A DNA stretch of 64,000 nt, taken from contig NZ_CP086068.1 of the NCBI RefSeq assembly GCF_020783335.1, positions 1,736,001-1,800,000 of the forward strand, in the 5' to 3' direction. The position numbers were made by a program, and so were the translations under genes. Origin of the DNA: Mucilaginibacter daejeonensis. Lineage in GTDB: Bacteria; Bacteroidota; Bacteroidia; Sphingobacteriales; Sphingobacteriaceae. Within the stretch, counting starts at the first letter, position 1. Each line of letters starts with the position of its first letter. The notes below the pieces were generated by a model that was not told the DNA's origin, made no database searches, and worked only from the letters and a program-made list of their open reading frames with translations. Shown here one piece after another: positions 10,041 to 19,935 of this stretch.

Positions 10041-12269
10041 ATGCGAAATATCGACCGCTTTTTTTGCCTTACCCTCACAGTATGTTTAACCGCCGGAGCT
10101 GCAAAAGCTCAAAAGAGAACTATCGACCAAAGGGTCGATAGTTTGCTCCGGCTCATGACACTGGAAGAGAAGGTGGGCCAGCTGAACCAGTACTCGGGTA
10201 AGGATGTTACCGGACCGGTGAACGCCAACAACACCAACCAGCTTAACGATATCAGCAAGGGCCTGGTAGGGTCGATGCTGAACGTGAGAGGGGTGAAGGA
10301 TACCCGTCAGATACAGGCGGTGGCCCTGCGCTCGCGCCTGAAGATCCCGTTGCTGTTCAGTATGGATGTGATCCACGGTTACCGCACCGTGTTCCCGATA
10401 CCATTGGCCGAGGCTGCCTCGTGGGATATGGAAGCGATTAGGAGCTCGGCCCACATCGCGGCAAAAGAGGCAGCTGCGGTAGGTTTGCACTGGACCTTTG
10501 CGCCCATGGTAGATGTGGGCCGCGACCCGCGCTGGGGCAGGGTGATGGAAGGTGCAGGCGAGGACACCTATCTCGGTTCTATGATCGCAACGGCCCGGGT
10601 GAAAGGTTTTCAGGGCGAAAAGCTGGGTGGTACAGATGCCGTGATGGCTTGTGCCAAACACTTTGCCGCCTACGGCGCCGCCATGGCGGGCCGCGACTAC
10701 AACGCGGTAGATATGAGCGATAACATGCTTTGGCAAACCTATTTGCCGCCGTTCAAAGCCGCTGCTGATGCAGGTGTGGCCACGTTCATGAACTCCTTCA
10801 ACACCCTGAACGGTATTCCTGCTACAGGTAACAGCTACCTGCAGCGCGATATACTGAAAGGCAAATGGGGCTACAAAGGCTTTGTGGTGAGCGACTGGGG
10901 TTCCATAGGAGAGATGGTGGCCTGGGGTTACGCTGCCAACAATGAGGACGCGGCTACCAAGGCCATTATAGCGGGCAGTGATATGGATATGGAAAGCAAA
11001 GCTTACATAGGCCACTTGACCCAACTGGTAAAAGATAAAAAGGTGGACGTTAAGCTGGTGGATGATGCGGTAAGGCGCATCCTGCGTAAAAAATTTGAAT
11101 TGGGCCTGTTCGAAGACCCGTATCGTTTCAGTAATGAGGCCCGCGAACGCGAGGTGCTGAACGACCCGCAACATAAGCTGATTGCCCGCGACGTGGCCCA
11201 ACGCTCGATCGTACTGCTCAAGAACCAGAACGAACTCCTGCCGCTTGCCAAAAGCGGTAAGACCATAGCCGTGATCGGTCCGCTGGCCAAAAGCAAGCGT
11301 GACCTGGAAGGTAACTGGATCCCTTTGTCAGATACCACCCGTGTCACCAGTTTGTATGAAGGCCTGCAAAGTACCGATGGCAAGAACCGCTACCTGTACG
11401 CCAAAGGCACCGACATCATGGGCCGGGAAGATGCTTTTGAGGAAGCCATAGCGACCGCTAAAAAAGCCGATGTAGTAGTGATGGCCCTGGGCGAAAGCTG
11501 GGATATGAGCGGAGAAGCCAAATCGAGGGCCGACATCAGCCTGCCGGGCAGACAAACCGAATTGTTCAACGCCATAAGCGCTACCGGTAAGCCCATAGTA
11601 GTCGTACTGATGGCAGGTCGTCCGCTCATATTCGAGGACATAGCCAACAAGGCACAAAGCGTGGTTTACGCCTGGTGGCTGGGAGCCGAGGGCGGTAATG
11701 CTATTGCCAATGTACTGTTCGGCGACTACAATCCGTCGGGAAAATTGCCGGTCACCTTCCCGCGATCGGTCGGACAGATCCCGCTGAGCTACGCCGGGTA
11801 CAGTACCGGCAGGCCGGTGAAAAACCCCCGCGACATCAAGTACAAGTCGGCCTACATAGACCTACCGAACACGCCGAAATACGCCTTTGGACATGGCCTG
11901 AGCTACACTACATTTAAATATGGGAATTTGAAGATAAGTGATACAAAAATCAAGAAAAACCAAGTTTTACAAGTAAGTTTTGATTTGAGCAATACAGGCA
12001 AGTACTCGGGCGAAGAAGTGGTACAACTTTACCTGCAAGATCCCATAGCATCCGTAGCACGGCCGCTCAAAGAGCTCAAAGACTTCCAAAAAGTGATGCT
12101 CAAGGCCGGCGAGACCAAGACCATCACCTTTAAGATCGATAGCGACAAACTCTCGTTCTATGACCCACAAATGAAGTGGGTGGCCGAGCCCGGTAATTTC
12201 AACATCATGATCGGCAGTGCTTCGGATGATATCAGGTTGAATTCTTCTTTCGAATTGACAGACAAATAG
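10041..12269 (+). CDS. Glycoside hydrolase family 3 beta-glycosidase (BglX-like; beta-glucosidase or beta-xylosidase)
   Basis: Periplasmic exo-beta-glycosidase that finishes oligosaccharides to monosaccharides. Signal peptide MRNIDRFFCLTLTVCLTAGAAKAQ. Domain order is an N-terminal barrel (about 30-355), an alpha/beta sandwich (about 390-600) and a C-terminal fibronectin III-like domain (about 650-735). The nucleophile is Asp285 in VVSDWGS, and the KHFAAYG motif is present. Overall organisation matches periplasmic BglX. In this locus a beta-xylosidase role is plausible, but family 3 members of this type are often beta-glucosidases. It ends 18 bp from the convergent pectate lyase gene, with no obvious terminator between them. 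Confidence 0.93.
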   Translation: MRNIDRFFCLTLTVCLTAGAAKAQKRTIDQRVDSLLRLMTLEEKVGQLNQYSGKDVTGPVNANNTNQLNDISKGLVGSMLNVRGVKDTRQIQAVALRSRLKIPLLFSMDVIHGYRTVFPIPLAEAASWDMEAIRSSAHIAAKEAAAVGLHWTFAPMVDVGRDPRWGRVMEGAGEDTYLGSMIATARVKGFQGEKLGGTDAVMACAKHFAAYGAAMAGRDYNAVDMSDNMLWQTYLPPFKAAADAGVATFMNSFNTLNGIPATGNSYLQRDILKGKWGYKGFVVSDWGSIGEMVAWGYAANNEDAATKAIIAGSDMDMESKAYIGHLTQLVKDKKVDVKLVDDAVRRILRKKFELGLFEDPYRFSNEAREREVLNDPQHKLIARDVAQRSIVLLKNQNELLPLAKSGKTIAVIGPLAKSKRDLEGNWIPLSDTTRVTSLYEGLQSTDGKNRYLYAKGTDIMGREDAFEEAIATAKKADVVVMALGESWDMSGEAKSRADISLPGRQTELFNAISATGKPIVVVLMAGRPLIFEDIANKAQSVVYAWWLGAEGGNAIANVLFGDYNPSGKLPVTFPRSVGQIPLSYAGYSTGRPVKNPRDIKYKSAYIDLPNTPKYAFGHGLSYTTFKYGNLKISDTKIKKNQVLQVSFDLSNTGKYSGEEVVQLYLQDPIASVARPLKELKDFQKVMLKAGETKTITFKIDSDKLSFYDPQMKWVAEPGNFNIMIGSASDDIRLNSSFELTDK

Positions 12270-12287
12270 TTAAGTTAAGCGATATCG

Positions 12288-13634
12288 TTAATTAACATCC
12301 TTGACCAACCCGTTCAGGTATACCTCCAGATCGGTATATAATGAATCGTTCTTGTGGCCTGAACCGTCGTTAGGGTTGTTGGGATCCAGGCCATGCTGGG
12401 TCTCCCAATCGTCAGGTATACCGTCCTGATCGGTATCCTTGGCTGGTGGCAAGCTCTTGAGTTCGGGCCATCCGCCCACATCTTTCTGCGAATCGATAAT
12501 GCCGTTGTGATCTTTCCCCTCGGTCGGGCTTCCACCTACCAGGTCCTGTAGTATGCGCAGGTCCACCTGGTCGCGGTGTAAATTGGCCCCAACCTTTTGT
12601 ATCACAGCATGATAGGCATTTGTCGCCGTCTGCATGTCGATCATCTCCACTCCAAAAGGTTTATCGATCATGGCCGCTGTGGCAGAGGTCTTTTTTTGAC
12701 CTTGTACTCCCAGAGCGTTATCCTGGGTGACCTTATCATCGCCGGCCAAAACATTGCCTTTGATGTAAAATTGACCGAACGGTTCCCATGGTTCAATGAT
12801 CCGGTCGGCATTTTTGACCGTGGCCGGGCCGGCCTTGTAATAGTTGTTCACCACATTGTAACGTCCTTTTTCGCCTCCATAAGTGGCGTTGCTGCCCCAA
12901 TTGAATATAACGTTGTTCACAAAGTCCACCAGCTCATCCGGCTTGTTCGGAACGCTCTCTGAACCACCGAAACGCGGGTTACGGCTGGTATGGCTTGCTA
13001 AAAGGTTGTGATGAAAAGTGGCGTTCTCACCTCCCCAAATGCCCCCGTAACCGTGTGGGCCTTTTTCATGAAAGGAGTTCTTCATGCTTTCGGCCACTAT
13101 GCACCACTGCATCGTAAAGTCGCGGTTCCAGTACATGGAGGCCGTTTCATCTATGGACCAGCTCATAGAACAATGATCGATAATGATCCTGCTGTGGCCC
13201 CTGCCGTTAAAAGAATCATCCTGGTGTTTACGCTCATCGCCCATCCGGAAACGCATATAACGGATGATCACGTTATCGGCATCTACGGTGGTCGTATAAT
13301 TCTTGATGCAGATGCCATCGCCCGGTGCCGACTGCCCAGCAATGGTCACATCACCGTTCTTGATCACCAGCGGACTTTCGAGGGCTATGGTACCTGAAAC
13401 TGAGAATACGATCGTTCGTGGGCCTTTTTGTTTGATGGCCGCTCTTAGGCTACCTGCACCATCATCATTTAGATTGGTAACTATGCACACCTTGCCACCC
13501 CTGCCTCCGCTTGTATACTTGCCAAAACCCTCGGCACCCGGAAATGCGGGTACAGGGTCATTTAATGTTTTGGAAAGTGCTGAGGCCTGGTAACCTAACG
13601 ACCCTAACATCATGATGAAGAGATACTTTTTCAT
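12288..13634 (-). CDS. Pectate lyase, polysaccharide lyase family 1, with C-terminal calcium-binding repeat
   Basis: Cleaves de-esterified homogalacturonan by beta-elimination. A signal peptide of about 20 residues is followed by the parallel beta-helix typical of family 1 (FPGAEGFGKYTSGGRGG at about 31-47, IIIDHCSMSWSIDE near 150-164, and the SRNPRFGG segment with the presumed catalytic Arg near 218-221). The tail (about 395-430, DTDQDGIPDDWE) is a thrombospondin type 3-like calcium-binding repeat common on secreted Bacteroidota enzymes. It is the last gene of a minus-strand SusC-SusD-lyase unit, separated from SusD by a perfect hairpin. Confidence 0.93.
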   Translation of the reverse strand: MKKYLFIMMLGSLGYQASALSKTLNDPVPAFPGAEGFGKYTSGGRGGKVCIVTNLNDDGAGSLRAAIKQKGPRTIVFSVSGTIALESPLVIKNGDVTIAGQSAPGDGICIKNYTTTVDADNVIIRYMRFRMGDERKHQDDSFNGRGHSRIIIDHCSMSWSIDETASMYWNRDFTMQWCIVAESMKNSFHEKGPHGYGGIWGGENATFHHNLLASHTSRNPRFGGSESVPNKPDELVDFVNNVIFNWGSNATYGGEKGRYNVVNNYYKAGPATVKNADRIIEPWEPFGQFYIKGNVLAGDDKVTQDNALGVQGQKKTSATAAMIDKPFGVEMIDMQTATNAYHAVIQKVGANLHRDQVDLRILQDLVGGSPTEGKDHNGIIDSQKDVGGWPELKSLPPAKDTDQDGIPDDWETQHGLDPNNPNDGSGHKNDSLYTDLEVYLNGLVKDVN

Positions 13635-13647
13635 ATCAAGGAAATGA

Positions 13648-13672
13648 GAAGGCTACCGTTAAGGTAGCCTTC
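13648..13672 (-). terminator. Intercistronic hairpin between SusD and pectate lyase
   Basis: A perfect 10-bp stem (GAAGGCTACC with GGTAGCCTTC) and 5-nt loop lie just before the lyase start. On the minus strand no T-run follows, so read-through to the lyase is expected. It resembles the hairpin after the SusD gene at 5754 in position and form. Confidence 0.5.
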
Positions 13673-13686
13673 GTTTATTTAGTAGA

Positions 13687-15465
13687 TCAATAGCCAGGGT
13701 TTTGGGTCAGCATTGGGTTGGCATCAATGGATGGTTGCGGTATGGGCAGTACCTCCCTGCTATTAGGTTTAAAGTACTGGGCCACACTGCTGTTGTAAAC
13801 TGCTGTAAGTGAGCTTACCCAATTCACTCGGGTGTATCCGCTTGGCACTGTAGAAGGTGATGGCGCGTAAAGTGAGCTACCATAATTGATCGTAGGTTGC
13901 GCGTTCTGATAGGTCATGGTCTGTGGCAGGTTATTGTAAGGTGCCTGCTTGTTGAACATGGCGGTCAGGTTGTTACGAGTATCGGTCAACGTCGAATTGA
14001 ATAGGTTCCAGCGGATCAGGTCGAACTTGCGCAAACCTTCGCCACCGAATTCGAACAAGCGCTCGTTGTTGATGGCAGTAAAGAAGCCAGCCTTATCTGT
14101 CGGTATGGTGCCGATCTTGGTGGCATCGCCATTGAAACCTCTCAAGCGTACTTCACGCAAGGCGGCAATGGCCGCTGCCGATGGCCCACCGCTGATCTCG
14201 TTATCCGCCTCAGCGAACATCAGCAACACGTCGGCAAAGCGAAGGATAGGCCAGTTGATACCAAAGTATTGGGCGGCCGAGTTGACCGGGATAGCCGGGT
14301 TGGTGATCCAATCGCGACGGAACTTTCCACTTGGAAGGCCGATCAGGCGTTGTAAGGTCTTGGTGCCGTCAAAGTTGAAGAAGTAAGGGCAAATGGTCAC
14401 ATCACGACGGGCATCATTCGGGTCGAAAGCGTAAAAATAGGTAGGTACGGCAGTGATGCTGGAGTTACCCAAACTGGTGCTTCCGTTCACGCTCCGTGGA
14501 CCGTCATAGTAGCCCAACTTGCTATCGGCCACACCCGAGCCACCGGCCATCGCTACCTCGAACATGATCTCGCCTGTAGGATCAAGGGTATGCGCATCCA
14601 CATAATTCTTGAATAGGTTCTGGAAGCTGCTGTTCAGTGTATGCTGGTCGCGGCGTTGTAAAAGGTCGTTACACTCATCACGAGCAATCTGGTAGTATTT
14701 TAAATAATCGGCTGTGCGCTCTACCTGGCCGGTCTTCGTATTGAGGCGGTAACCACCTCTGGCCAAGGCTATACGGGCACGTAATCCTTTAACAGCACCT
14801 TTGGTGATACGCTCGTCGCGTACCACTTCGGTACGCCATGGCACCAGGCTTTCGGCAGTAAGCAGGTCGCTGAGGATACGTTCGTAGATCACCGTTTGAT
14901 CGGTACGTGGCACGTTCAGCGTGGCTTGGTCCGATGATGGTTCCCATTGCACGGGCACATCGCCCCAATTGCGCATCAACTCGTAGTAGAACTGTGCTCT
15001 AAGGGTCAGCGCCTCGCCATGTAATCTCTTTAACAATACCTGGTCACTTGCACTACCATTGGTGTACGCCGGCATTTTGGGTATGTATTTGATGCAGATA
15101 TTGGCACGCTCGATACCGGTATACAGGTTCTCAAAAGGCGCTTCTATCTGGGCATTTTGCGGAGTGGCCTGGTAACGGGCTATGTCACGCCGGTCGTTAT
15201 CGGGCGAGGTGTTGCTGGCCGGGCCCACAAAATCATCGGCATCAACAGTGTAATACATACTGAGGCGGATGCCGTAGCCTGAATCGCCCGCTAAACGGGC
15301 ATAAATGCCCAGCACAGTGCTGGTCGCGGTGTTAACATTGGAAAACGCTGCTTCGGTAGAGAATGCCGATACAGGCTGCTCGTCCAGGTATTTTTTACAT
15401 GACCCTAAAAACGTAAGCATCAATGTGCAGCTTACTCCTAAGATATGGTATTTAAATTTTTTCAT
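13687..15465 (-). CDS. SusD/RagB-like outer-membrane lipoprotein (pectin-type PUL)
   Basis: Surface glycan-binding partner of the SusC encoded just upstream. Two starts are possible. ATG at 15477 overlaps the susC stop as TAATG, and ATG at 15465 gives a better lipoprotein signal (MKKFKYHILGVSC, lipobox FLGSC). The second is reported; the overlap could still support translational coupling. Family motifs include LHGEALTLRAQFYYELMRNWG near residue 155, a LRFADVLLMFAEADNE helix near 430, and a QNPGY end. The protein is about 592 residues, at the long end of the family. Confidence 0.94.
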   Translation of the reverse strand: MKKFKYHILGVSCTLMLTFLGSCKKYLDEQPVSAFSTEAAFSNVNTATSTVLGIYARLAGDSGYGIRLSMYYTVDADDFVGPASNTSPDNDRRDIARYQATPQNAQIEAPFENLYTGIERANICIKYIPKMPAYTNGSASDQVLLKRLHGEALTLRAQFYYELMRNWGDVPVQWEPSSDQATLNVPRTDQTVIYERILSDLLTAESLVPWRTEVVRDERITKGAVKGLRARIALARGGYRLNTKTGQVERTADYLKYYQIARDECNDLLQRRDQHTLNSSFQNLFKNYVDAHTLDPTGEIMFEVAMAGGSGVADSKLGYYDGPRSVNGSTSLGNSSITAVPTYFYAFDPNDARRDVTICPYFFNFDGTKTLQRLIGLPSGKFRRDWITNPAIPVNSAAQYFGINWPILRFADVLLMFAEADNEISGGPSAAAIAALREVRLRGFNGDATKIGTIPTDKAGFFTAINNERLFEFGGEGLRKFDLIRWNLFNSTLTDTRNNLTAMFNKQAPYNNLPQTMTYQNAQPTINYGSSLYAPSPSTVPSGYTRVNWVSSLTAVYNSSVAQYFKPNSREVLPIPQPSIDANPMLTQNPGY

Positions 15466-15476
15466 GACTTGTTTCA

Positions 15477-18400
15477 TTATAAGCTAAGATTGACACCAAA
15501 CAGATAGGTACGGCTGCGTGGGTACGCAGAGTAATCAACACCCGGAGTTACAGGAGTTCCGCGACGAGCGTTCACGTCAGGATCATAGCCGGAATAGCCG
15601 GTGATCAGCCCCAAATTGTTGCCGGTCACATAAACCCTCAGTTTGCTTATTTTGATCTTTTTCAGCAGATCGGTCTTGAAGGAGTAGCCCAAGGTCAGGT
15701 TGTTCAATCTCAGGAAAGACGCGTTCTCCACCGCCGATGAGGTAGGATAGAAGGCAGCGCTTCCGGTAACAGGGATAGAATATTTGGCGTTAGCATTGAT
15801 GGCCGCTAACTGGTCAGGCGCAACACCGGTCACTACACCGTTGCTCACGCGTTGTACCACGTTACCGCTGCCGTCAATAGTTCTCCAGCGGTCGGCTGTT
15901 TGAGCTAATAAATTAGTGTTAGAGGTATAGCCGTTAGTGAACTCGATCTTATTAGCGTTAAATACCTGACCTCTCAACTGGAAGTTCACGAAAACGCTCA
16001 GGTCGATACCTTTGTAGGTGAATTGCTGGTTCAAACCGCCGGTGATCTTTGGTATAGTGTGGCCGATCACGGTCTTGTCAGCCTCGGTGATCACGCCATC
16101 GCCGTTAACATCTTTGAATTTTACCAGGCCGGGTTGAGCAACGCCGATCACTTTTGATGGGTCAACTGCACCTGATTTCAAGGTATACACTTGAGTGGCC
16201 GGGTTGTAATTGAAGTCTTCGGTCTTGTAAAAACCATCGCTCACATATCCCCAAACACTACCCACCGGCTGACCGACCTTCACAATAAAGTCTGCAGGTT
16301 GGCCTGATACACCCCATCCTGAGCTTTGCAGGTAGGAGGTTTGTCCCGGAGCAAGTGCAAGCACTTTGTTCTCGTTGTAAGAGATGTTAAAGTTAGTGCT
16401 GTAAGTGAACGACTTTTTCTGGATGATGGTGGCGTTCAACTGGATCTCGGCACCTTGATTTTGTGTCTTACCAACGTTACGCAGTTGCGTGGCATAACCT
16501 GAGCTGGTTGCAACGGGTACGTTGATCAGCAGGTCATTAGTAGTATTGCGGTAAGCATCTAATGAGATCTGGATACGGTTGTTCAGGATACCCATGTCCA
16601 CACCGATATTCTTGGATACGGTGGTCTCCCATTTCAGGTTAGGGTTAGGCAAATAGGTAGGTACGAAGCCCACTGCGGTGGTGCTTTCGTTCAGGCCGTA
16701 AAAGGCGTTGGCGCTGAATGCTGGGGTGAATAGATAGTCGGGGATACGATTGTTACCCGATGTACCGTAGCTCAGACGCAGTTTCAGGTCAGATACGGCC
16801 TTTACGTTCTTCATGAATTTCTCATCAGACACGCGCCAAGCGAATGATCCCGAAGGGAAGTAACCCCATTGTTTACCCGAAGCAAATTTGGAGGAACCAT
16901 CGGCACGGAAGGTGAATGTGAAGTAGTACTTTCTGTCTAGCGTATAGTTACCTCTGCCAAAGAACGAAAGTAAATGGCTGGTCGCATAGGTGTTTTGGGG
17001 GAAGGCTGGCACGATAGTACCAAGGTTCAGCTGGTTAAGGGCTGTTACCGGATCAACACCTACCGGGAACAACTTGAATTGGTTGTTCAGTGATTCGGTG
17101 TGATAGTTATAGAACTCGTTACCCAGGATCAGGTTGATATCATGATGTTTGGACTTTGCAGCAGCGTTGTTAAAGGTCAACACGTTGGAAATGTCCATGG
17201 TGTTGATGCTCGAATTCACGGTGCCTGCCAAGGGTTGGCCGTTACCATTGATACGCGCGTTCGCCGTATAAACGTCGTCAAAGCTGTTCATCTTCAGCGA
17301 TGTGATATCAAAGCCCAGCGTCGATCTGAACGAGAAGTATTTGTTGAACGAGTAGTTCACGTAGCCGTTCAGGTTGGTCACGGTCTGGTAGTTCTTGCGG
17401 TATTGTGAGTTGGCATTTACTACCGGGCTCAACACACCCAGATTGTTGCCCGCGGCATTGGTCTCATCAAGGTAAGCCTGATCGATCACATCATCAGCTG
17501 CACCGGTAAGGTTGAACGGACGATATTTTACACTGTTACGTAGGTTGTTATAGGTGGAACCGCTTGCGTTCGAGGTTCCGGCGCCATTCACCACCTGAGA
17601 GTTATAACGTGCATTAAAGCCTACCTTCAAATGGTCTGACACGGTATGGTCAAAACGGAAGTTGATCAGGTTACGCACATAATCGGAGTTGATCACGGTG
17701 CCCTCATGCTGATCGTTGGTGTAGCTCAGGTTGAACTGGGTGGTCCTTGAACCCCCATTCACGCTGATGTTGTGCTGTTGTTGCAGCGCAGTACGGCCTA
17801 AGGCGATCTTTTGCCAATCTACAAATGGCACGTTCTTAAAGCGTGAAAGTGAATCGAAGCTGCGGCCGTAATTGCGGATGTACTGGGTACTGTCTGAACT
17901 TGGGCTAAAGCGGTTACGCTCGTACTGGTACACTACGAACTCGTAAGGGTCAAGCACTTTCAGCTCACGGGCCAGTTTGCTTATGCCTACGTAGCCATTG
18001 TAGTTCACGGTGGTCTTCTGTTCGCGACCACCTTTGGTGGTAATGATCACCACACCGTTGGCACCCCTGGCACCGTAGATAGAGGTGGAGGCAGCATCCT
18101 TCAACACGTCAATGGATTCGATATCCTGCGGGGAGATGCTGTTCAGACCATTCTCGACCTGCACCCCGTCAATGATGTAAAGGGGAGAGTTGTCTTGCGT
18201 GATGGAACCACCGCCACGTACACGGATCTTGATATCAGCATCGGGCGAACCTTCTGATGAAGTGACCTGCACACCTGCCAAACGACCCTGTAGTGCCTGC
18301 CCGGCCGATGCAACAGGTATGTCGCGTAATTGCTTCGCCGTTACTGATGATACGGAGCCGGTGAGGTCGCGCCTTTTTACGGTGGCAAAACCAACGGCTA

Positions 18401-18719
18401 CTACATCGTTCAATTGTTGGGCATCATCCTGTAGTTTGATGCTCACTTGGGTTTGATCAGCGGCCACCGTAACTTCTTTGGCTTTGTAGCCAATGTAGCG
18501 GATGGTAAGCGTGACGGGGCCGGCAGGTGCATCAAGTTTAAAGCGGCCTGCGACGTCAGTTTGCGCACCGCGTGTGGTACCCTTGATCAGCACACTGGCG
18601 CCCACAATGGGGTCGTTGGTGTCCTGATGGTTCACCTGACCGGTGATCTGCCGGTTCTGTGCCCACGCCACTGTCGACAAAAGCGTCAGGAAGCAGGCGG
18701 TAAGTAAAGATCTCATCAT
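15477..18719 (-). CDS. SusC/RagA-family TonB-dependent receptor (pectin-type PUL)
   Basis: Outer-membrane importer for oligogalacturonide-type products, judged from the pectate lyase in the same unit. The reading frame begins at 18758, but the ATG pair at 18719/18716 directly precedes the signal peptide (MRSLLTACFLTLLSTVAWAQ), so 18719 is used. Carboxypeptidase-regulatory-like domain (about 25-105 after the signal), plug with RDLTGSVSSVTAKQLRDIPV, the classic IESIDVLKDAASTSIYGARG signature, then the barrel. The C-terminus ends in Leu (FGVNLSL) rather than the usual Phe or Tyr. The overlap with susD indicates co-transcription. Confidence 0.95.
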   Translation of the reverse strand: MMRSLLTACFLTLLSTVAWAQNRQITGQVNHQDTNDPIVGASVLIKGTTRGAQTDVAGRFKLDAPAGPVTLTIRYIGYKAKEVTVAADQTQVSIKLQDDAQQLNDVVAVGFATVKRRDLTGSVSSVTAKQLRDIPVASAGQALQGRLAGVQVTSSEGSPDADIKIRVRGGGSITQDNSPLYIIDGVQVENGLNSISPQDIESIDVLKDAASTSIYGARGANGVVIITTKGGREQKTTVNYNGYVGISKLARELKVLDPYEFVVYQYERNRFSPSSDSTQYIRNYGRSFDSLSRFKNVPFVDWQKIALGRTALQQQHNISVNGGSRTTQFNLSYTNDQHEGTVINSDYVRNLINFRFDHTVSDHLKVGFNARYNSQVVNGAGTSNASGSTYNNLRNSVKYRPFNLTGAADDVIDQAYLDETNAAGNNLGVLSPVVNANSQYRKNYQTVTNLNGYVNYSFNKYFSFRSTLGFDITSLKMNSFDDVYTANARINGNGQPLAGTVNSSINTMDISNVLTFNNAAAKSKHHDINLILGNEFYNYHTESLNNQFKLFPVGVDPVTALNQLNLGTIVPAFPQNTYATSHLLSFFGRGNYTLDRKYYFTFTFRADGSSKFASGKQWGYFPSGSFAWRVSDEKFMKNVKAVSDLKLRLSYGTSGNNRIPDYLFTPAFSANAFYGLNESTTAVGFVPTYLPNPNLKWETTVSKNIGVDMGILNNRIQISLDAYRNTTNDLLINVPVATSSGYATQLRNVGKTQNQGAEIQLNATIIQKKSFTYSTNFNISYNENKVLALAPGQTSYLQSSGWGVSGQPADFIVKVGQPVGSVWGYVSDGFYKTEDFNYNPATQVYTLKSGAVDPSKVIGVAQPGLVKFKDVNGDGVITEADKTVIGHTIPKITGGLNQQFTYKGIDLSVFVNFQLRGQVFNANKIEFTNGYTSNTNLLAQTADRWRTIDGSGNVVQRVSNGVVTGVAPDQLAAINANAKYSIPVTGSAAFYPTSSAVENASFLRLNNLTLGYSFKTDLLKKIKISKLRVYVTGNNLGLITGYSGYDPDVNARRGTPVTPGVDYSAYPRSRTYLFGVNLSL

Positions 18720-19100
18720 AATGATATAATTGGGGGTTGTTAATTGGCAACAGAACATCCTGATCGTAATGGCAAAGCAAAGCCATCGCGACGTCAGATC
18801 AGCATCAGAAAGTAACAGTAATAGTTAGTTTATATTGGTCTATAGACAAGGCGCCTAGATAGCGTGATAGTAGTGCCGCCTTGCTCTGTAACAAGATTAG
18901 GGAGCTACACCGAGAAAAAAAAGGATCAGGGCCATAAAAAACTATGCAATCGTTTGCGGAGCATGTACCGAAGATCAATATTGGACCGTCAAGAGATGCT
19001 GCACAACATCGGATCAAATATCCGTATGAACGTCCTTTTTCATTTAAATGTCTTTTTGAAAATAATCTACTAATTCTATAGATATTGTTATTTTCTTATC
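18720..19100. other. Divergent intergenic region left of the SAM riboswitch
   Basis: About 380 bp between the minus-strand susC start and the promoter of the plus-strand riboswitch locus. No gene is supported: the short open frames lack homology and consistent codon use. The susC promoter should be here, but no clear TAnnTTTG element is seen on the minus strand. Confidence 0.5.
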
Positions 19101-19108
19101 TATATTTG
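19101..19108 (+). promoter_or_regulatory. Bacteroidota-type -7 promoter element
   Basis: TATATTTG matches the TAnnTTTG consensus of the Bacteroidota primary sigma factor. It lies 28 nt before the riboswitch 5' strand, so transcription would start just ahead of the aptamer. A matching TTTG -33 element at standard spacing is not evident. Confidence 0.5.
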
Positions 19109-19135
19109 CAGTGTCAAAACAATGTTCTTTGTGAT

Positions 19136-19247
19136 ACTTATCCAGAAAGACCGAGGGAAAAGGCCCTGAGAAGTCTTAGCAACCTGTACCTGTCATCGGT
19201 GTAAAAGGTGCTAATTCCTGCTTCCGGTAACGGAAGAAAGATAAGAA
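19136..19247 (+). ncRNA. SAM-I riboswitch (S-box)
   Basis: A complete S-box aptamer. P1 is CTTATC (19137-19142) with GATAAG (19240-19245). P2 pairs AAGAC (19147-19151) with GTCTT (19173-19177) around a kink-turn-like GA-rich part, and an inner GGG/CCC stem follows (19155-19157 with 19164-19166). The conserved junction GGTGCTAATTCCTGC spans 19207-19221. P4 is CTTCCG-GTAA-CGGAAG (19221-19236). It binds S-adenosylmethionine and normally shuts down methionine or SAM supply genes. Here the downstream genes are a TlpA-like protein, an M28 peptidase and SusC/D. No U-rich terminator is visible before the start codon, so control of translation or a non-canonical platform is likely. Confidence 0.93.
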
Positions 19248-19332
19248 GGCAAGTAATACTTGTCATCCACCGCTCCTGGTTCTTCGGTATAAGTGATCAC
19301 TGGTTTATTAAAAAGCATCAACTTATACACTC

Positions 19333-19935
19333 ATGAAAAAGCTCAGTACTACATTTATCTACAAAGCCTTGTTAAGCGTCCTGTTTGTAGGAGGCGTGGG
19401 CGCTGTCAACGCACAAACTAACTCGCAAACGGCATCTACTGCAAAAGTGGCCGATGCCGATCGTGGCTATCTGGTAAAGGTGGGTGACCAGGCACCAGAT
19501 GATTTTGAACTGGTATTAGATGATGGTCAAAAGACCTCTCTTAAGCAACTACGTGGAAAGGTAGTAGTATTGCAATTTACCGCCAGCTGGTGCAGTGTAT
19601 GCCGTAAAGAGATGCCACATCTGGAGACCGACGTTTGGAACGCCTATAAGGATAAGAACGTGGTGCTGATCGGTGTAGACCGTGATGAGCCTTTAGAAAA
19701 AGTACAAAAGTTCCGTAAGGACATACAGGTAAGCTACCCGCTGGCTTTAGACCCCGGTGCCGATATCTTCGGTCGTTTTGCCGATAAAAAAGCAGGGGTG
19801 ACCCGCAACGTGGTGATCGATTCCAATGGTAAGATCGTTTTCCTGACCAGGCTTTATGATGTGAACGAGTTCAACACCATGGTTAAGGTGATCGACGGAC
19901 TTGCCGGTAAGGCATCACTTAAAGCCTCTTTATAA
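19333..19935 (+). CDS. Secreted TlpA-like thioredoxin-family protein
   Basis: Thioredoxin-fold thiol:disulfide oxidoreductase directed out of the cytoplasm by a signal peptide (about 28 residues, ending NAQ). The TlpA/AhpC-TSA-like domain spans about 48-195. Its active site WCSVC has Cys87 and Cys90, and the cis-Pro region GVTRNVVID is present. At 200 residues it is typical of periplasmic TlpA/ResA-type reductants. It is the first gene after the SAM-I riboswitch, with about 85 nt from aptamer to start codon. Redox support for disulfides in imported peptides or for sulfur compounds is an inference from that control. Confidence 0.9.
   Translation: MKKLSTTFIYKALLSVLFVGGVGAVNAQTNSQTASTAKVADADRGYLVKVGDQAPDDFELVLDDGQKTSLKQLRGKVVVLQFTASWCSVCRKEMPHLETDVWNAYKDKNVVLIGVDRDEPLEKVQKFRKDIQVSYPLALDPGADIFGRFADKKAGVTRNVVIDSNGKIVFLTRLYDVNEFNTMVKVIDGLAGKASLKASL

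Noticed and set aside
10086..11201. Long minus-strand open frame (371 codons) inside the GH3 gene
   Set aside because: It is antisense to a fully supported GH3 enzyme, has no recognisable domain and His/Gly/Val-rich composition typical of shadow frames in GC-rich codons.
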